Source of the DNA: Acidobacteriota bacterium
GTDB lineage: Bacteria > Acidobacteriota > Holophagae > Thermotomaculales > Thermotomaculaceae
NCBI GenBank assembly: GCA_027038695.1
Contig: JALWHA010000133.1
Location: forward strand, 1 to 37,206
Direction: 5' to 3'
Length of the DNA stretch: 37,206 nt
Shown: piece by piece, positions 13,687-22,387 of the stretch
Layout of the letters: the number at the start of each line of letters is the position of its first letter
Numbering within the stretch: position 1 is the first letter of the stretch
The notes under the pieces: generated by a model
Databases searched by the model: none
Told to the model about the DNA's origin: nothing
The model's input: the letters and a program-made list of their open reading frames with translations, nothing else
Translations under genes and position numbers: made by a program

Positions 13687-15003
13687 ATGAGAAAAACGGT
13701 GATTATTTTAATGGTTTTTTTGTTGAGCGTTAACTTTGTTAAAGCCGACTACAAATTAGGTTACAAACTTTACAAACAGGGAAAGATTAAACAGGCGTTG
13801 CAGCAGTTCCAAAGTGACGCGGAAAAGTATAGTTACTGGTATTTCCCCTCTTATATGGCTGCTATGTGCTATTTTAAACTTAAAGATTATAAATCATCTC
13901 TTGAAATGTTAAGAATGGCTGAAAATGCGGCTATGAAATCTGATAAAAAAGTTGTTGAACTTCCTACCGTTAAGGTTCTTGAGGCAAGAGTTCTTGCTGC
14001 ATCTGGTAAGTGCAGGGATGCGATCAAACTCTGTTCAAAATATATCCCGCAATCTCCTGCAGAATTTCAGGCGATGTTTTATTATGTGAAAGGTAAATGT
14101 GAGAATAAATTAAAAAACTCTTCAAAGGCGGTTATTGACCTAAAAAACTCAACCGGAATTAACCCGAAAAACCCCTCAGCCTGGTTTGAATTAGGTATGG
14201 CATACATACATAACAATAATCTGGACGGCGCTATTAAATCTTTTACAAAGTCAATGCAGTTGTTCCCAAAATCAAAGGCGACTTATTATCTCTTAACCGA
14301 TGCATTAATTAACAAAGCAAGAAGAGTAAGAGATGCAAATACAAAGAAAAAATACTATTTGCAGGCTGTTGACGTAGCAAATAAGGGTCTTAAGTATTTT
14401 ACCGGTGACAAGAAATTGAACCTTAATCTTGCTAATGCGTATTTAGGAGCAAAGCAGTATTCAACAGCAATTTCACTGTTTTCTCAACTTTACAAAAAGT
14501 ATCCCAATGATACTTATGTTATTTTTGGCTTAGGTTCCGCTTATATGGGTAACAAAGACTATAAGAAGGCATTGCCTTACCTTTTAAAGGTTAAGGGGAG
14601 AATGAATAATACTCTTATATATAATTTTGTCGCTACTGCTCAATTAGCAATCGGTAAAAAGGAGAATAATCTATCAAAATGCAAGGTTGCTTTAAATACA
14701 GTTAAAGAGGGTTTGAAGAAATTCCCTAACAACAAGAATCTTAAGAAAGAATTAAAGGAAGTTAAGGATATAATTGCAAAATTTGAGAAAAACCTTGAAA
14801 TTGAAAAGAAAAATAAGCAGATTGAACAGGAGAACAAAAGAAAACTTGCCAATAGGATAATGACGTTAAAAGGCAGAATAAGGAAAGCCGAAGAGATAAA
14901 GAGAAAATCAGGTCAATATCCTGCAAGTTATGAGAGTGATAAAAAGGAACTTGAAAAAGCATTAAAGACTTACGAAAAACTGTACGGTCAGTTCAGGCAA
15001 TAA
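13687..15003 (+). CDS. Secreted TPR-repeat protein with C-terminal coiled coil
   Basis: About 438 residues. ATG 13687 is used because GGGAG (13677-13681) lies 5 bases before it; the ATG at 13675 overlaps that site. An N-terminal signal peptide (RKTVIILMVFLLSVNFVKA, likely cut before DYKLG) sends it to the periplasm. Most of the protein is TPR-type helix pairs, with typical positions such as NPKNPSAWFELGMAYIHNNNLDGAIKSF and YVIFGLGSAYMGNKDYKKALPYL. From about residue 360 it is a charged coiled coil (IEKKNKQIEQENKR). It is probably a scaffold or adaptor. It lies between the DUF4388 gene and nuoA, 11 bases from the latter; no functional link with complex I is proven. Confidence 0.85.
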   Translation: MRKTVIILMVFLLSVNFVKADYKLGYKLYKQGKIKQALQQFQSDAEKYSYWYFPSYMAAMCYFKLKDYKSSLEMLRMAENAAMKSDKKVVELPTVKVLEARVLAASGKCRDAIKLCSKYIPQSPAEFQAMFYYVKGKCENKLKNSSKAVIDLKNSTGINPKNPSAWFELGMAYIHNNNLDGAIKSFTKSMQLFPKSKATYYLLTDALINKARRVRDANTKKKYYLQAVDVANKGLKYFTGDKKLNLNLANAYLGAKQYSTAISLFSQLYKKYPNDTYVIFGLGSAYMGNKDYKKALPYLLKVKGRMNNTLIYNFVATAQLAIGKKENNLSKCKVALNTVKEGLKKFPNNKNLKKELKEVKDIIAKFEKNLEIEKKNKQIEQENKRKLANRIMTLKGRIRKAEEIKRKSGQYPASYESDKKELEKALKTYEKLYGQFRQ

Positions 15004-15014
15004 AGGAAGGGAAA

Positions 15015-15389
15015 ATGGGGGAACTAATACTTTTTAAGCCTATTGTCTTTTTATTGGGCCTTTCGGTAATTACCGCTTTTATTATGGTGGGATTATCCGC
15101 TCTTTTGGGCCCTAAAAGACCTCATGACAAAAAATTGGATATTTACGAGTGCGGTGCTCCCCTTATTCAAGTGGACGCAAGGAGAAGGTATTCTGTTAAA
15201 TACTTTGTAATTGCAATGTTGTTTATACTTTTTGATGTTGAAATTGCGTTTATGTATCCCTGGGCGGTTATTTATAAGAAGTATATTACCACCGGGAAAT
15301 TTATCCTTATAGAAATGGTATTTTTCTTAATAGTACTTCTTGCGGGATATCTCTATGTTTGGTGGAAAGGAGCACTGGAATGGGAATAG
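15015..15389 (+). CDS. nuoA: NADH-quinone oxidoreductase subunit A
   Basis: Small membrane subunit of complex I near the quinone site. The 124 residues have three membrane helices. The loop motif IYECG (Cys46) and the helix motif FDVEIAFMYPW (Asp74, Glu76) are the family's conserved acidic and cysteine residues. The ribosome site GGAAGG precedes ATG 15015. It is the first of 14 nuo genes in canonical A-N order and overlaps nuoB by 10 bases. No promoter is evident in the 11 bases upstream, so transcription must begin earlier, in or before the TPR gene. Confidence 0.96.
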   Translation: MGELILFKPIVFLLGLSVITAFIMVGLSALLGPKRPHDKKLDIYECGAPLIQVDARRRYSVKYFVIAMLFILFDVEIAFMYPWAVIYKKYITTGKFILIEMVFFLIVLLAGYLYVWWKGALEWE

Positions 15390-15940
15390 AAAAGGCTTTA
15401 GGTGATACCGTATTCACTACTCAGCTTTCAAAGGCTGTAAATTGGGCGAGAAAATGGTCTTTGTGGCCCATGCCATTCGGTACTGCTTGTTGTGCGATTG
15501 AATTCATGGCTGTTCAGGCCTCCCATTTTGACCTTTCAAGGTTCGGCGCCGAGGCTATGAGGTTTTCCCCCAGGCAAAGTGATTTAATGATGGTTATGGG
15601 CACTATTACGAGAAAAATGGTGCCCGTGTTGCGAAAAATATATGCTCAAATGGCGGAACCGAAATGGGTAATGGCTATAGGTGCCTGCACCTGTTCCGGC
15701 GGGTTTTTCCGTTCATATGCCGTTCAGCAGGGTATTGACAGAATCATTCCCGTTGACGTTTATGTTAACGGTTGTCCTCCGAGGCCTGAAGCTTTTATTA
15801 AAGGTTTAATGCAGATTCAAAAAATTGTTGAGAGCGAATCATTGATTGATAGAAAGAGAAGAATAGAAGAATTCTATAAAAGATTGGAGAACATCAGCCA
15901 TGAAACAGATTATGAGCCTGCTGACCAAATACTTCGCTGA
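15380..15940 (+). CDS. nuoB: NADH-quinone oxidoreductase subunit B (cluster N2)
   Basis: Peripheral subunit that holds the 4Fe-4S cluster N2, the last electron carrier before quinone. The 186 residues contain the ligands Cys37-Cys38 (GTACCAIEF), Cys103 (GACTCSGG) and Cys132 (VNGCPPRPE). ATG 15380 is preceded by AAAGGAGC inside the end of nuoA; an earlier in-frame start at 15359 lies before that site and is not needed. The C-terminal 41 bases overlap nuoC. Length and motifs are normal. Confidence 0.96.
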   Translation: MGIEKALGDTVFTTQLSKAVNWARKWSLWPMPFGTACCAIEFMAVQASHFDLSRFGAEAMRFSPRQSDLMMVMGTITRKMVPVLRKIYAQMAEPKWVMAIGACTCSGGFFRSYAVQQGIDRIIPVDVYVNGCPPRPEAFIKGLMQIQKIVESESLIDRKRRIEEFYKRLENISHETDYEPADQILR

Positions 15941-16364
15941 CGCAATTGAGTTTCAGGAGGGTTTGAGAGGGGACACTTTTCTTGTCCTTAAAGATCCTTC
16001 AAAAATTGTTGAGGTTTTACAATTGTTAAAGGAGAACGGCTTTAATATGCTGATTGATTTAACGGCGGTGCATTATCCTCACCGTGAGTACAAGTTTGAG
16101 ATAATCTACAACATGCTTTCTATGGAACCGCTTTTAAGACTAATTATCAAGGTTCCTGTGAAGGAAGAGTGGCCGGAACTTGATTCGGTATCTTCCTTGT
16201 ACAAAACGGCAAACTGGTATGAGCGCGAGGTTTACGATATGTTCGGCGTGAAGTTTAAGAACCATCCGAATCTGAAGAGGATCCTTATGTGGGAAGGCTT
16301 TAAAGGCCATCCTTTGAGAAAGGAGTATCCTCTGGAAGGAGATAATTTACACTGCCATGACTAA
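15900..16364 (+). CDS. nuoC: NADH-quinone oxidoreductase subunit C
   Basis: 30-kDa-type peripheral subunit that packs against NuoD and NuoI. The 154 residues include the family signature ANWYEREVYDMFGVKFKNHP and the downstream LKRILMWEGF and HPLRKEYPL. It is a separate gene from nuoD, unlike the fused nuoCD of E. coli. ATG 15900 lies within nuoB (41-base overlap) with GGAG 10 bases upstream; an in-frame ATG at 15912 is an alternative with no visible ribosome site. The stop overlaps nuoD by 8 bases. Confidence 0.94.
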   Translation: MKQIMSLLTKYFADAIEFQEGLRGDTFLVLKDPSKIVEVLQLLKENGFNMLIDLTAVHYPHREYKFEIIYNMLSMEPLLRLIIKVPVKEEWPELDSVSSLYKTANWYEREVYDMFGVKFKNHPNLKRILMWEGFKGHPLRKEYPLEGDNLHCHD

Positions 16365-17553
16365 TATAAAGAAAGAACTGGATATAAAAACCGATAGAAT
16401 GATAGTAAACATGGGGCCTTCCCATCCGATTACTCACGGCACATTGCATATTATCCTTGAGCTGGAAGGGGAGACCATTGTCGGGAGCGATACAAAGATA
16501 GGGTATTTGCACAGGGGAGTTGAAAAATTAGGCGAAAACAGGACATATCAAAAATTTATCCCCTTTACTGACAGGATGAATTACACTTCTTCCATAAACA
16601 ATAATGTAGGTTATACCCTTGCGGTTGAAAAACTTTTAGGTATTCAATCCCCCCCGAGGGCACAGGTAATTGAGGTAATTGCCTGCGAACTGGGAAGGAT
16701 TGCGGACCATATTGTTTGTGTCGGGATTAACGCTGTTGATATTGGCGCCTTTACCGCGTTCCTCTATTTGTTCAAATACAGAGAGTTTATTTACGATATT
16801 TTTGAAAGAATGACAGGGGGAAGGCTTACCACTTCTTATACCAGAATTGGTGGGGTAAGAAGGGATTTAGACGACAAAACAATTGAATTGATAAAGCAGT
16901 TTATAAAAGAATTTCCCAAAGCGATTGACGAATTGGAAGCATTATTGACCAAAAATAGGATATGGTATGACAGGACGAGAGGTGTGGGGGAATTCTCGGC
17001 TGAAGATGCCATCTCGTACGGTTACACAGGCCCCTGTCTCAGGGCTTGCGGGGTTGAATGGGATCTCAGAAAAGTTCAACCCTATCTTGGATACGAGAAT
17101 TACGAATTTGAAGTGCCTATCGGAACGAGGGGAGACGTTTACGACAGATACCTTGTCAGGGTGGAAGAGATGAGGCAGTCTGTTAAGATATTGGAACAGG
17201 CTATTGAAAACCTTCCTGAAGGCCCGATTATCGTTGAAGACCCAAAGATAGCATTGCCTCCGAAGGAAGATGTTTACAATACTATTGAGGGATTGATATG
17301 CCATATGAAATTGGTTATGGAAGGGATAAAGCCTCCCGCAGGTGAGGTTTATTCCGCAACGGAAGCGGCAAACGGAGAATTGGGCTTTTACATTGTTTCA
17401 GACGGAGAGGCAAGGCCTTACAGAATAAGGGTTAGGCCTCCGTGTTTTCCTATCTTTTCGTCTTTTGATGAACAGGTTAAAGGCCATATGATTGCGGACG
17501 CGGTTGCTATACTCGGAAGTTTAAACATAATTGCAGGCGAACTGGACAGGTAG
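16357..17553 (+). CDS. nuoD: NADH-quinone oxidoreductase subunit D
   Basis: 49-kDa-type subunit that forms the quinone pocket together with NuoB; related to the large subunit of NiFe hydrogenases. The 398 residues contain NMGPSHPITHGTLH (pocket histidines), IGYLHRGVEKLGE, RMNYTSS, EHIC-equivalent ACELGRIADHIV and the C-terminal IIAGELDR, which corresponds to the usual GEVDR ending. The best ribosome site (GGAAGGAG, 16334-16341) is 15 bases away, so initiation probably depends on coupling to nuoC, whose stop overlaps by 8 bases. Confidence 0.96.
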   Translation: MTNIKKELDIKTDRMIVNMGPSHPITHGTLHIILELEGETIVGSDTKIGYLHRGVEKLGENRTYQKFIPFTDRMNYTSSINNNVGYTLAVEKLLGIQSPPRAQVIEVIACELGRIADHIVCVGINAVDIGAFTAFLYLFKYREFIYDIFERMTGGRLTTSYTRIGGVRRDLDDKTIELIKQFIKEFPKAIDELEALLTKNRIWYDRTRGVGEFSAEDAISYGYTGPCLRACGVEWDLRKVQPYLGYENYEFEVPIGTRGDVYDRYLVRVEEMRQSVKILEQAIENLPEGPIIVEDPKIALPPKEDVYNTIEGLICHMKLVMEGIKPPAGEVYSATEAANGELGFYIVSDGEARPYRIRVRPPCFPIFSSFDEQVKGHMIADAVAILGSLNIIAGELDR

Positions 17554-17562
17554 GGGGGTAAA

Positions 17563-18054
17563 ATGGCATTGAGATTTGACGAAAGTGACGTAAAAAACCT
17601 TGAAGAGATAAGGGCAAGATATCCTAATAACAGAGCCTGCACTTTGCCTTTTCTGCACTATGCTCAGGATAAATTCGGTTATGTTTCGGAAGATGTAATT
17701 AAACTTGTTGCGGAAACACTAAAACTTCCTGTAGCTTATGTGCTGAGCGTTGCCACATTTTACACAATGTACAACAAAAAACCCGTAGGGAAGTATCACC
17801 TTCAGATCTGTACAAATATTTCCTGTTCTCTTTTAGGTGCAAGAAGGCTTGTTGACAAATTGGAAGAAATTTTGGGAATAAAACCCGGAGAAACTACCGA
17901 AGACGGAATGTTCACTTTAACTGAAGTAGAGTGTTTGGGTTCTTGTGGGACAGCACCCGTTATACAGGTAAATGAAAGATACTTTGAAAATCTTGACGAA
18001 AAAAAAGTAGAGGATTTAATAGAATCCCTCAGAAAGGGGGAGCTTGATGTCTGA
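17563..18054 (+). CDS. nuoE: NADH-quinone oxidoreductase subunit E (cluster N1a)
   Basis: 24-kDa-type thioredoxin-fold subunit of the NADH dehydrogenase module. The 163 residues carry the four 2Fe-2S ligands Cys83, Cys88, Cys124 and Cys128 (QICTNISC and VECLGSCG). The N-terminal helical bundle includes LPFLHYAQDKFGYVS. ATG follows the G run TAGGGGGGTAAA after the nuoD stop. The presence of nuoE, F and G shows that this complex takes electrons from NADH rather than from ferredoxin or F420 alone. It overlaps nuoF by 8 bases. Confidence 0.96.
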   Translation: MALRFDESDVKNLEEIRARYPNNRACTLPFLHYAQDKFGYVSEDVIKLVAETLKLPVAYVLSVATFYTMYNKKPVGKYHLQICTNISCSLLGARRLVDKLEEILGIKPGETTEDGMFTLTEVECLGSCGTAPVIQVNERYFENLDEKKVEDLIESLRKGELDV

Positions 18055-19324
18055 GATAGTTCTCTTTAAACACCTGATTGACCCTGAGGTAAGAAGCATT
18101 GATAATTACATCAAGTTAGGCGGTTACGAAGGGTTAAAAAAAGCCTTTACAATGCAGCCTGACGAAGTAATTGGAGAGGTTAAGCGTTCTAATTTAAGAG
18201 GTAGAGGCGGTGCCGGATTCCCGACAGGTTTAAAGTGGAGTTTTATGCCTAAGGGGGAAGGGCAAAAGTACTTTGTGTGCAATGCGGACGAGGGAGAGCC
18301 CGGTACCTTTAAAGACAGATATATAATGAGTGAAAACCCTCATCAATTAATTGAGGGTATGGTTATCGGCGGGTATGCAATAGGTGCCACCGTCGGTTAC
18401 ATTTATATTAGAGGGGAATTTGAGTTTGTGGCTAAAACCCTTCAAAAGGCTATTAACGAGGCATATGAAAAGGGATTTCTGGGGAAAAATATTCTAAATT
18501 CAGGTTTTGATTTTGATCTATATATTCATCTTGGGGCTGGAGCATATGTATGCGGAGAAGAAACCGGTTTGATTAACTCCCTTGAAGGCAAACCCGGGCA
18601 ACCGAGGCTAAAGCCTCCTTTCCCCGCACAGTACGGGTTATTCGGGAAACCTACCACGGTAAACAATGTAGAGACTATTGCATGCGTTCCCGATATAATC
18701 AGAAAAGGTTCGGACTGGTTTTTAACAATAGGGCCAGAAAAAAACAACGGTACAAAGATCTATGGTGTAAGCGGTCATGTAAATAATCCCGGGGTTTTTG
18801 AATTGCCTATGGGGACTTCATTGAGAGAGATAATCTTTGAACATGCAGGCGGGATTATCGGCGGGAAGAAGTTGAAAGCGGTAATTCCCGGAGGTTCTTC
18901 GGCTCCGGTTTTGGGGCCTGAGCACCTTGATATTCCTATGGATTTTGATTCATTGAAAAAGGTAGGTTCAATGTTAGGCTCAGGCGCAATAATTGTTATG
19001 AGCGAAGAAACCTGCATTGTTGAGGCCTATACAAGGCTTGCGAAGTTTTACGCTCATGAATCCTGCGGTCAGTGTACCCCGTGCAGGGAAGGAACCGCGT
19101 GGCTTTACAAGATATTAGATAGAATTGAAAAAGGCGAAGGCAAAAAAGGGGATGTGGATTTGATTTTAGATATATGCGGCAAGATTATGGGCAGAACTAT
19201 ATGTCCTCTTGGAGATGCCGCAGTTATGTGCATCAAGCCTGCTATTGAGCGTTTCAGGGAAGAGTTTGAGTTCCATATTGAGCACAAAAAGTGCATGGTT
19301 GAAAATAAAATACCCATATTTTAG
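18047..19324 (+). CDS. nuoF: NADH-quinone oxidoreductase subunit F (NADH/FMN site)
   Basis: Catalytic subunit that oxidises NADH, with FMN and cluster N3. The 425 residues show the glycine-rich FMN/NADH stretch RGRGGAGFPTGLKW (51-64), NADEGEPGTFKDR, GAGAYVCGEETGLINSLEG (164-182) and the 4Fe-4S ligands Cys340, Cys343, Cys346 (ESCGQCTPCREG) and Cys386 (TICPLGDAA). ATG 18047 is preceded by GGGGGAG at 18036-18042; the TTG just before it is unlikely. All expected residues are present and the length is normal. Confidence 0.97.
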   Translation: MSEIVLFKHLIDPEVRSIDNYIKLGGYEGLKKAFTMQPDEVIGEVKRSNLRGRGGAGFPTGLKWSFMPKGEGQKYFVCNADEGEPGTFKDRYIMSENPHQLIEGMVIGGYAIGATVGYIYIRGEFEFVAKTLQKAINEAYEKGFLGKNILNSGFDFDLYIHLGAGAYVCGEETGLINSLEGKPGQPRLKPPFPAQYGLFGKPTTVNNVETIACVPDIIRKGSDWFLTIGPEKNNGTKIYGVSGHVNNPGVFELPMGTSLREIIFEHAGGIIGGKKLKAVIPGGSSAPVLGPEHLDIPMDFDSLKKVGSMLGSGAIIVMSEETCIVEAYTRLAKFYAHESCGQCTPCREGTAWLYKILDRIEKGEGKKGDVDLILDICGKIMGRTICPLGDAAVMCIKPAIERFREEFEFHIEHKKCMVENKIPIF

Positions 19325-19333
19325 GTGGCGGAT

Positions 19334-20851
19334 ATGATTAGTGTAAAGATAAACGACAAAGAGTATCAGGTAGAAGAAGGAAAAACAATCCTTGAAGCGG
19401 CGAAAGAGATAGGCATTGAAATTCCGCATTACTGTTATCATCTCGCTTTGTCGATTGCGGGTAATTGCAGAATGTGTCTTGTTGAGGTTAAGGGGATGCC
19501 AAAGCCTATGACCGCGTGCTCTACAAGGGTATCGGACGGTATGGAGATTTATACAGATTCCGAGATTGTTAAAGAAGCGAGAAAGGGTGTTCTTGAATTT
19601 ATACTCCTTGACCACCCTCTTGACTGTCCTATTTGTGATAAATCGGGAGAATGCAGGCTTCAGGATTATTACTATGAGCACAGTGGACAGAAATCAAGGT
19701 ATGAGTTTCCTAAAGAGAGGAACAAAGTTGAAAAGATAAGCGAAAAGATTTACCTTAACCCGAACAGGTGTGTACTTTGCACAAGGTGTGTAAGGTTTTT
19801 AAGAGAGATTACACAAACCCATGAGTTGACTACTGTAGAAAGAGGCTCTCATGCTCACATTGTTTGTGTTAACCCTGAAGGTCTTGACAATAACCCTTTT
19901 GCATCAAATATATCCGATATTTGTCCGGTAGGTGCGTTAGGGTTAAACGAATTCAGGTTTAAAAAGAGGGTATGGTTTACTAAAAAGGTTAAAGCCATAT
20001 GTCAGGGATGTACCGCAGGGTGCAATATCTATGTTGATGTTTCTAATAGAAAGCAGTTGTTAGACGGAGACGACGACGAGATTGTAAGGATTCACACTGC
20101 GGAAAACAGGAAATTAGGGCAATACTTTATTTGCGACGAGGGAAGGTACTCTTACAAACTTTACAATGATAAAGAAAACAGAGTTAAAAGCCCTGTGTTA
20201 GAAGGGGAAGAGGTTGATTTTGAAAAAGCGGTTGAGGTTTTAAAAGATAAAACGAATGTAAGAAAGGGTGTGGTTATTCTATCGCCTTTGCATTCAGTTG
20301 AAGAAAACTATGCGGCTTACCTTTTTGCTAAAGAAAGGGGCTTTGATGTTTTCAGGCCTTCTTCTTTCAGAAAGGAATTGCCGGAACCGGCTCTGTTTAT
20401 TGAAGAGAAAAAATCGCCTAACGACAGAATGCTTAAACTGATGAAACTTCCTAAAGTTGGTGAAATTGAAGAAATTGATTACGACTTTGCCTTGTTTCTC
20501 CACAATATAGGGAAGGTTCACTCAAAGAGCGAGGTGAGGATTTTAAGCGTATTAAAGAGAGCGACATTCTCTGTTGTTTTTGAACCTATGCTTTCCGATT
20601 TCGGAAAAAACGCCGATATGGTTCTCCCCGCGCCTATTTTTGTGGAAGAAAACGGTTGTTATATCAATAAAAAGAATTTTATTCAACTTTCAAATAAAGC
20701 GGTTGATTATATGTACCGTGCAAAGCCTATATGGGAATTTTTAGGAATGGATTTCAAGAGCGGAGAAGAGGTGTTTACCCGTTTTGCAAAAGAACAATTA
20801 GATAGAGACCTTAACTACCTGAAGTTAGGGACAGAAGGGTTAGAGTTATGA
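19334..20851 (+). CDS. nuoG: NADH-quinone oxidoreductase subunit G, short form
   Basis: 75-kDa-type Fe-S subunit of the NADH module. From ATG 19334 (AGGTGG at 19323-19328; GTG 19325 is an alternative) it has 505 residues. Cluster ligands are all visible: 2Fe-2S N1b C34/C45/C48/C62; N5 H94/C98/C101/C107; N4 C146/C149/C152/C197; and an N7-like set C223/C226/C230/C267 (CQGCTAGC then ICDEG). The molybdopterin-oxidoreductase-like C-terminal region is only about 230 residues, whereas common NuoG proteins reach 700-900. The open frame runs cleanly into nuoH with an ATGA overlap, so it is a short form, not a frameshifted gene, as far as can be seen. Confidence 0.94.
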   Translation: MISVKINDKEYQVEEGKTILEAAKEIGIEIPHYCYHLALSIAGNCRMCLVEVKGMPKPMTACSTRVSDGMEIYTDSEIVKEARKGVLEFILLDHPLDCPICDKSGECRLQDYYYEHSGQKSRYEFPKERNKVEKISEKIYLNPNRCVLCTRCVRFLREITQTHELTTVERGSHAHIVCVNPEGLDNNPFASNISDICPVGALGLNEFRFKKRVWFTKKVKAICQGCTAGCNIYVDVSNRKQLLDGDDDEIVRIHTAENRKLGQYFICDEGRYSYKLYNDKENRVKSPVLEGEEVDFEKAVEVLKDKTNVRKGVVILSPLHSVEENYAAYLFAKERGFDVFRPSSFRKELPEPALFIEEKKSPNDRMLKLMKLPKVGEIEEIDYDFALFLHNIGKVHSKSEVRILSVLKRATFSVVFEPMLSDFGKNADMVLPAPIFVEENGCYINKKNFIQLSNKAVDYMYRAKPIWEFLGMDFKSGEEVFTRFAKEQLDRDLNYLKLGTEGLEL

Positions 20852-21879
20852 TGGAAAGTTTACTAAATCCTCAGGTTTTTATGGTATTTAAGGTGGTTGT
20901 TGTTTTTGTTGCCGTGTTGACACTGGTTGCACTTGCGACGTGGGCTGAAAGAAGGGGTGCCGCTTTTATTCAGGACAGGGTAGGGCCTAACAGGGTCGCA
21001 TTTTTCGGAAAGATAAGGATATTCGGTTTGGGACAGCCCCTTGCGGATGGATTAAAACTTTTTTTTAAAGAAGACCTTTTACCGCTTTATGTGGATAAGG
21101 CGCTTTATATGATTGCTCCCGTAATATCCTTCATACCCGCAACAATGACATTTGCTGCAATTCCGTTCGGCAGGCCTTTTGTTAAAAACGGGGTACATTA
21201 CTTTCTAAGCATACTTCCCCCGGATACGAATATAGGGGTTTTGTATATCTTTGCTCTGGCAGGCATGGGGGTTTACGGCATAATTGTCGGCGGTTGGGCT
21301 TCAAACAACAAATGGTCTATATTAGGCGCAATGAGGGCTTCCGCTCAGGTGATTTCTTATGAACTTGCAATGACCCTTGCTGTGGTAGGGGTTATTATTT
21401 CGGCAGGCAGTTTGAGGCTTGATAAGATCATTGATTCTCAAACCGGTATGTGGAATATTGTCCCTCAAGTTTTAGGAGCGATTGTTTTCTTTGTTTCAAT
21501 GTTTGCGGAAACAAACAGGTTACCATTTGACTTTGCTGAAGGCGAATCGGAGATTATAGGTTACCATACAGAGTACATGAGTATGAAGTTCTCTATGTTC
21601 TTCCTTGCAGAGTACGCAAATATGATTACAGCTTCAGGGTTTTTTGTTGTGCTTTATTTAGGCGGGTGGCATTTCCCCTATCTTGATTCAACCGTCGCAG
21701 GTTCTATTGTTGCCTTTGTAATAAAACTCTTGTTTGTTCTCTGGACTTTTATATGGATAAGATGGACATTGCCGAGGTTCAGATACGACCAATTGATGCG
21801 TTTAGGCTGGAAAATAATGTTGCCGTTATCGTTGATTAACCTTGTTATAGTTGCTCTTTTTTACGCATACGGGGGGTAA
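20848..21879 (+). CDS. nuoH: NADH-quinone oxidoreductase subunit H
   Basis: Membrane subunit at the junction between the peripheral arm and the proton pumps; forms part of the quinone channel. The 343 residues give about eight helices. Conserved loops are ERRGAAFIQDRVGPNRV, GLGQPLADGLKLFFKED and AETNRLPFDFAEGESEI followed by GYHTEYMSMKF. The IQDRVGPNRV form is common in deltaproteobacterial and acidobacterial complexes (family knowledge). ATG 20848 overlaps the nuoG stop (ATGATG); the second ATG at 20851 is equally possible. AGAAGGG lies 8 bases upstream of the first. Confidence 0.96.
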   Translation: MMESLLNPQVFMVFKVVVVFVAVLTLVALATWAERRGAAFIQDRVGPNRVAFFGKIRIFGLGQPLADGLKLFFKEDLLPLYVDKALYMIAPVISFIPATMTFAAIPFGRPFVKNGVHYFLSILPPDTNIGVLYIFALAGMGVYGIIVGGWASNNKWSILGAMRASAQVISYELAMTLAVVGVIISAGSLRLDKIIDSQTGMWNIVPQVLGAIVFFVSMFAETNRLPFDFAEGESEIIGYHTEYMSMKFSMFFLAEYANMITASGFFVVLYLGGWHFPYLDSTVAGSIVAFVIKLLFVLWTFIWIRWTLPRFRYDQLMRLGWKIMLPLSLINLVIVALFYAYGG

Positions 21880-21882
21880 GAG

Positions 21883-22386
21883 ATGGCTTTGAAGAAAGAC
21901 GTAAAACTGAAATTATGGGATAAGATTTACCTTCCCGCTGTTTTAAAGGGAATGGGGATAACAATTTCTCACTTCTTTAAAACCCTGTTTACTCCCCCGT
22001 CAAAGAGGTACACTATTGAGTACCCTGACAGAAGGAAAGAGGATATTCCCGAATGGTACAGGGGTTTGCATAGGTTGAATACTTATGAGGACGGCACTTT
22101 AAAGTGTGTTGCCTGTTTTTGTTGTGCGACAGCCTGTCCGGCAGACGCAATTTACATTGAGCCTGACGACCTTGAAGACTTTGATAAGGAACACCCCAAG
22201 GAAAAGGCTCCTAAAGTTTTTAAGATAGATCTGCACAGGTGTATTTACTGTGGATTCTGTGAAGAGGCTTGCCCGAAAGATGCCATTGTTTTAACAAACC
22301 ATTACGAGATTATACATACCTCAAGGGAATCCGGCATTATAGGAATTGAGGATTTGATAAAAACTAAAAGAGAAGGTGGGGAATAA
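21883..22386 (+). CDS. nuoI: NADH-quinone oxidoreductase subunit I (clusters N6a/N6b)
   Basis: Ferredoxin-like subunit carrying two 4Fe-4S clusters that pass electrons from NuoG to NuoB. The 167 residues hold two CxxCxxCxxxCP motifs: C75/C78/C81/C85 and C120/C123/C126/C130. The N-terminal amphipathic helix (LPAVLKGMGITISHFFKTLF) docks on the membrane arm. An extra cysteine (C80) lies inside the first motif. The start follows a G6 run at the end of nuoH (spacing about 7). Confidence 0.96.
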   Translation: MALKKDVKLKLWDKIYLPAVLKGMGITISHFFKTLFTPPSKRYTIEYPDRRKEDIPEWYRGLHRLNTYEDGTLKCVACFCCATACPADAIYIEPDDLEDFDKEHPKEKAPKVFKIDLHRCIYCGFCEEACPKDAIVLTNHYEIIHTSRESGIIGIEDLIKTKREGGE

Positions 22387-22387
22387 A

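Noticed and set aside
15900..16364. nuoC and nuoD as a fused nuoCD broken by a frameshift
   Set aside because: Both genes have complete family ends and starts, and separate nuoC and nuoD is the usual bacterial state outside enterobacteria-like groups.
16942..17304. 120-codon antisense open frame opposite nuoD
   Set aside because: The sense strand is a full-length conserved NuoD; the antisense peptide shows no family features.
19166..19681. 171-codon antisense open frame across the nuoF/nuoG junction
   Set aside because: It lies opposite two highly conserved genes, has no recognisable domain and no convincing start signal; it is a shadow frame.
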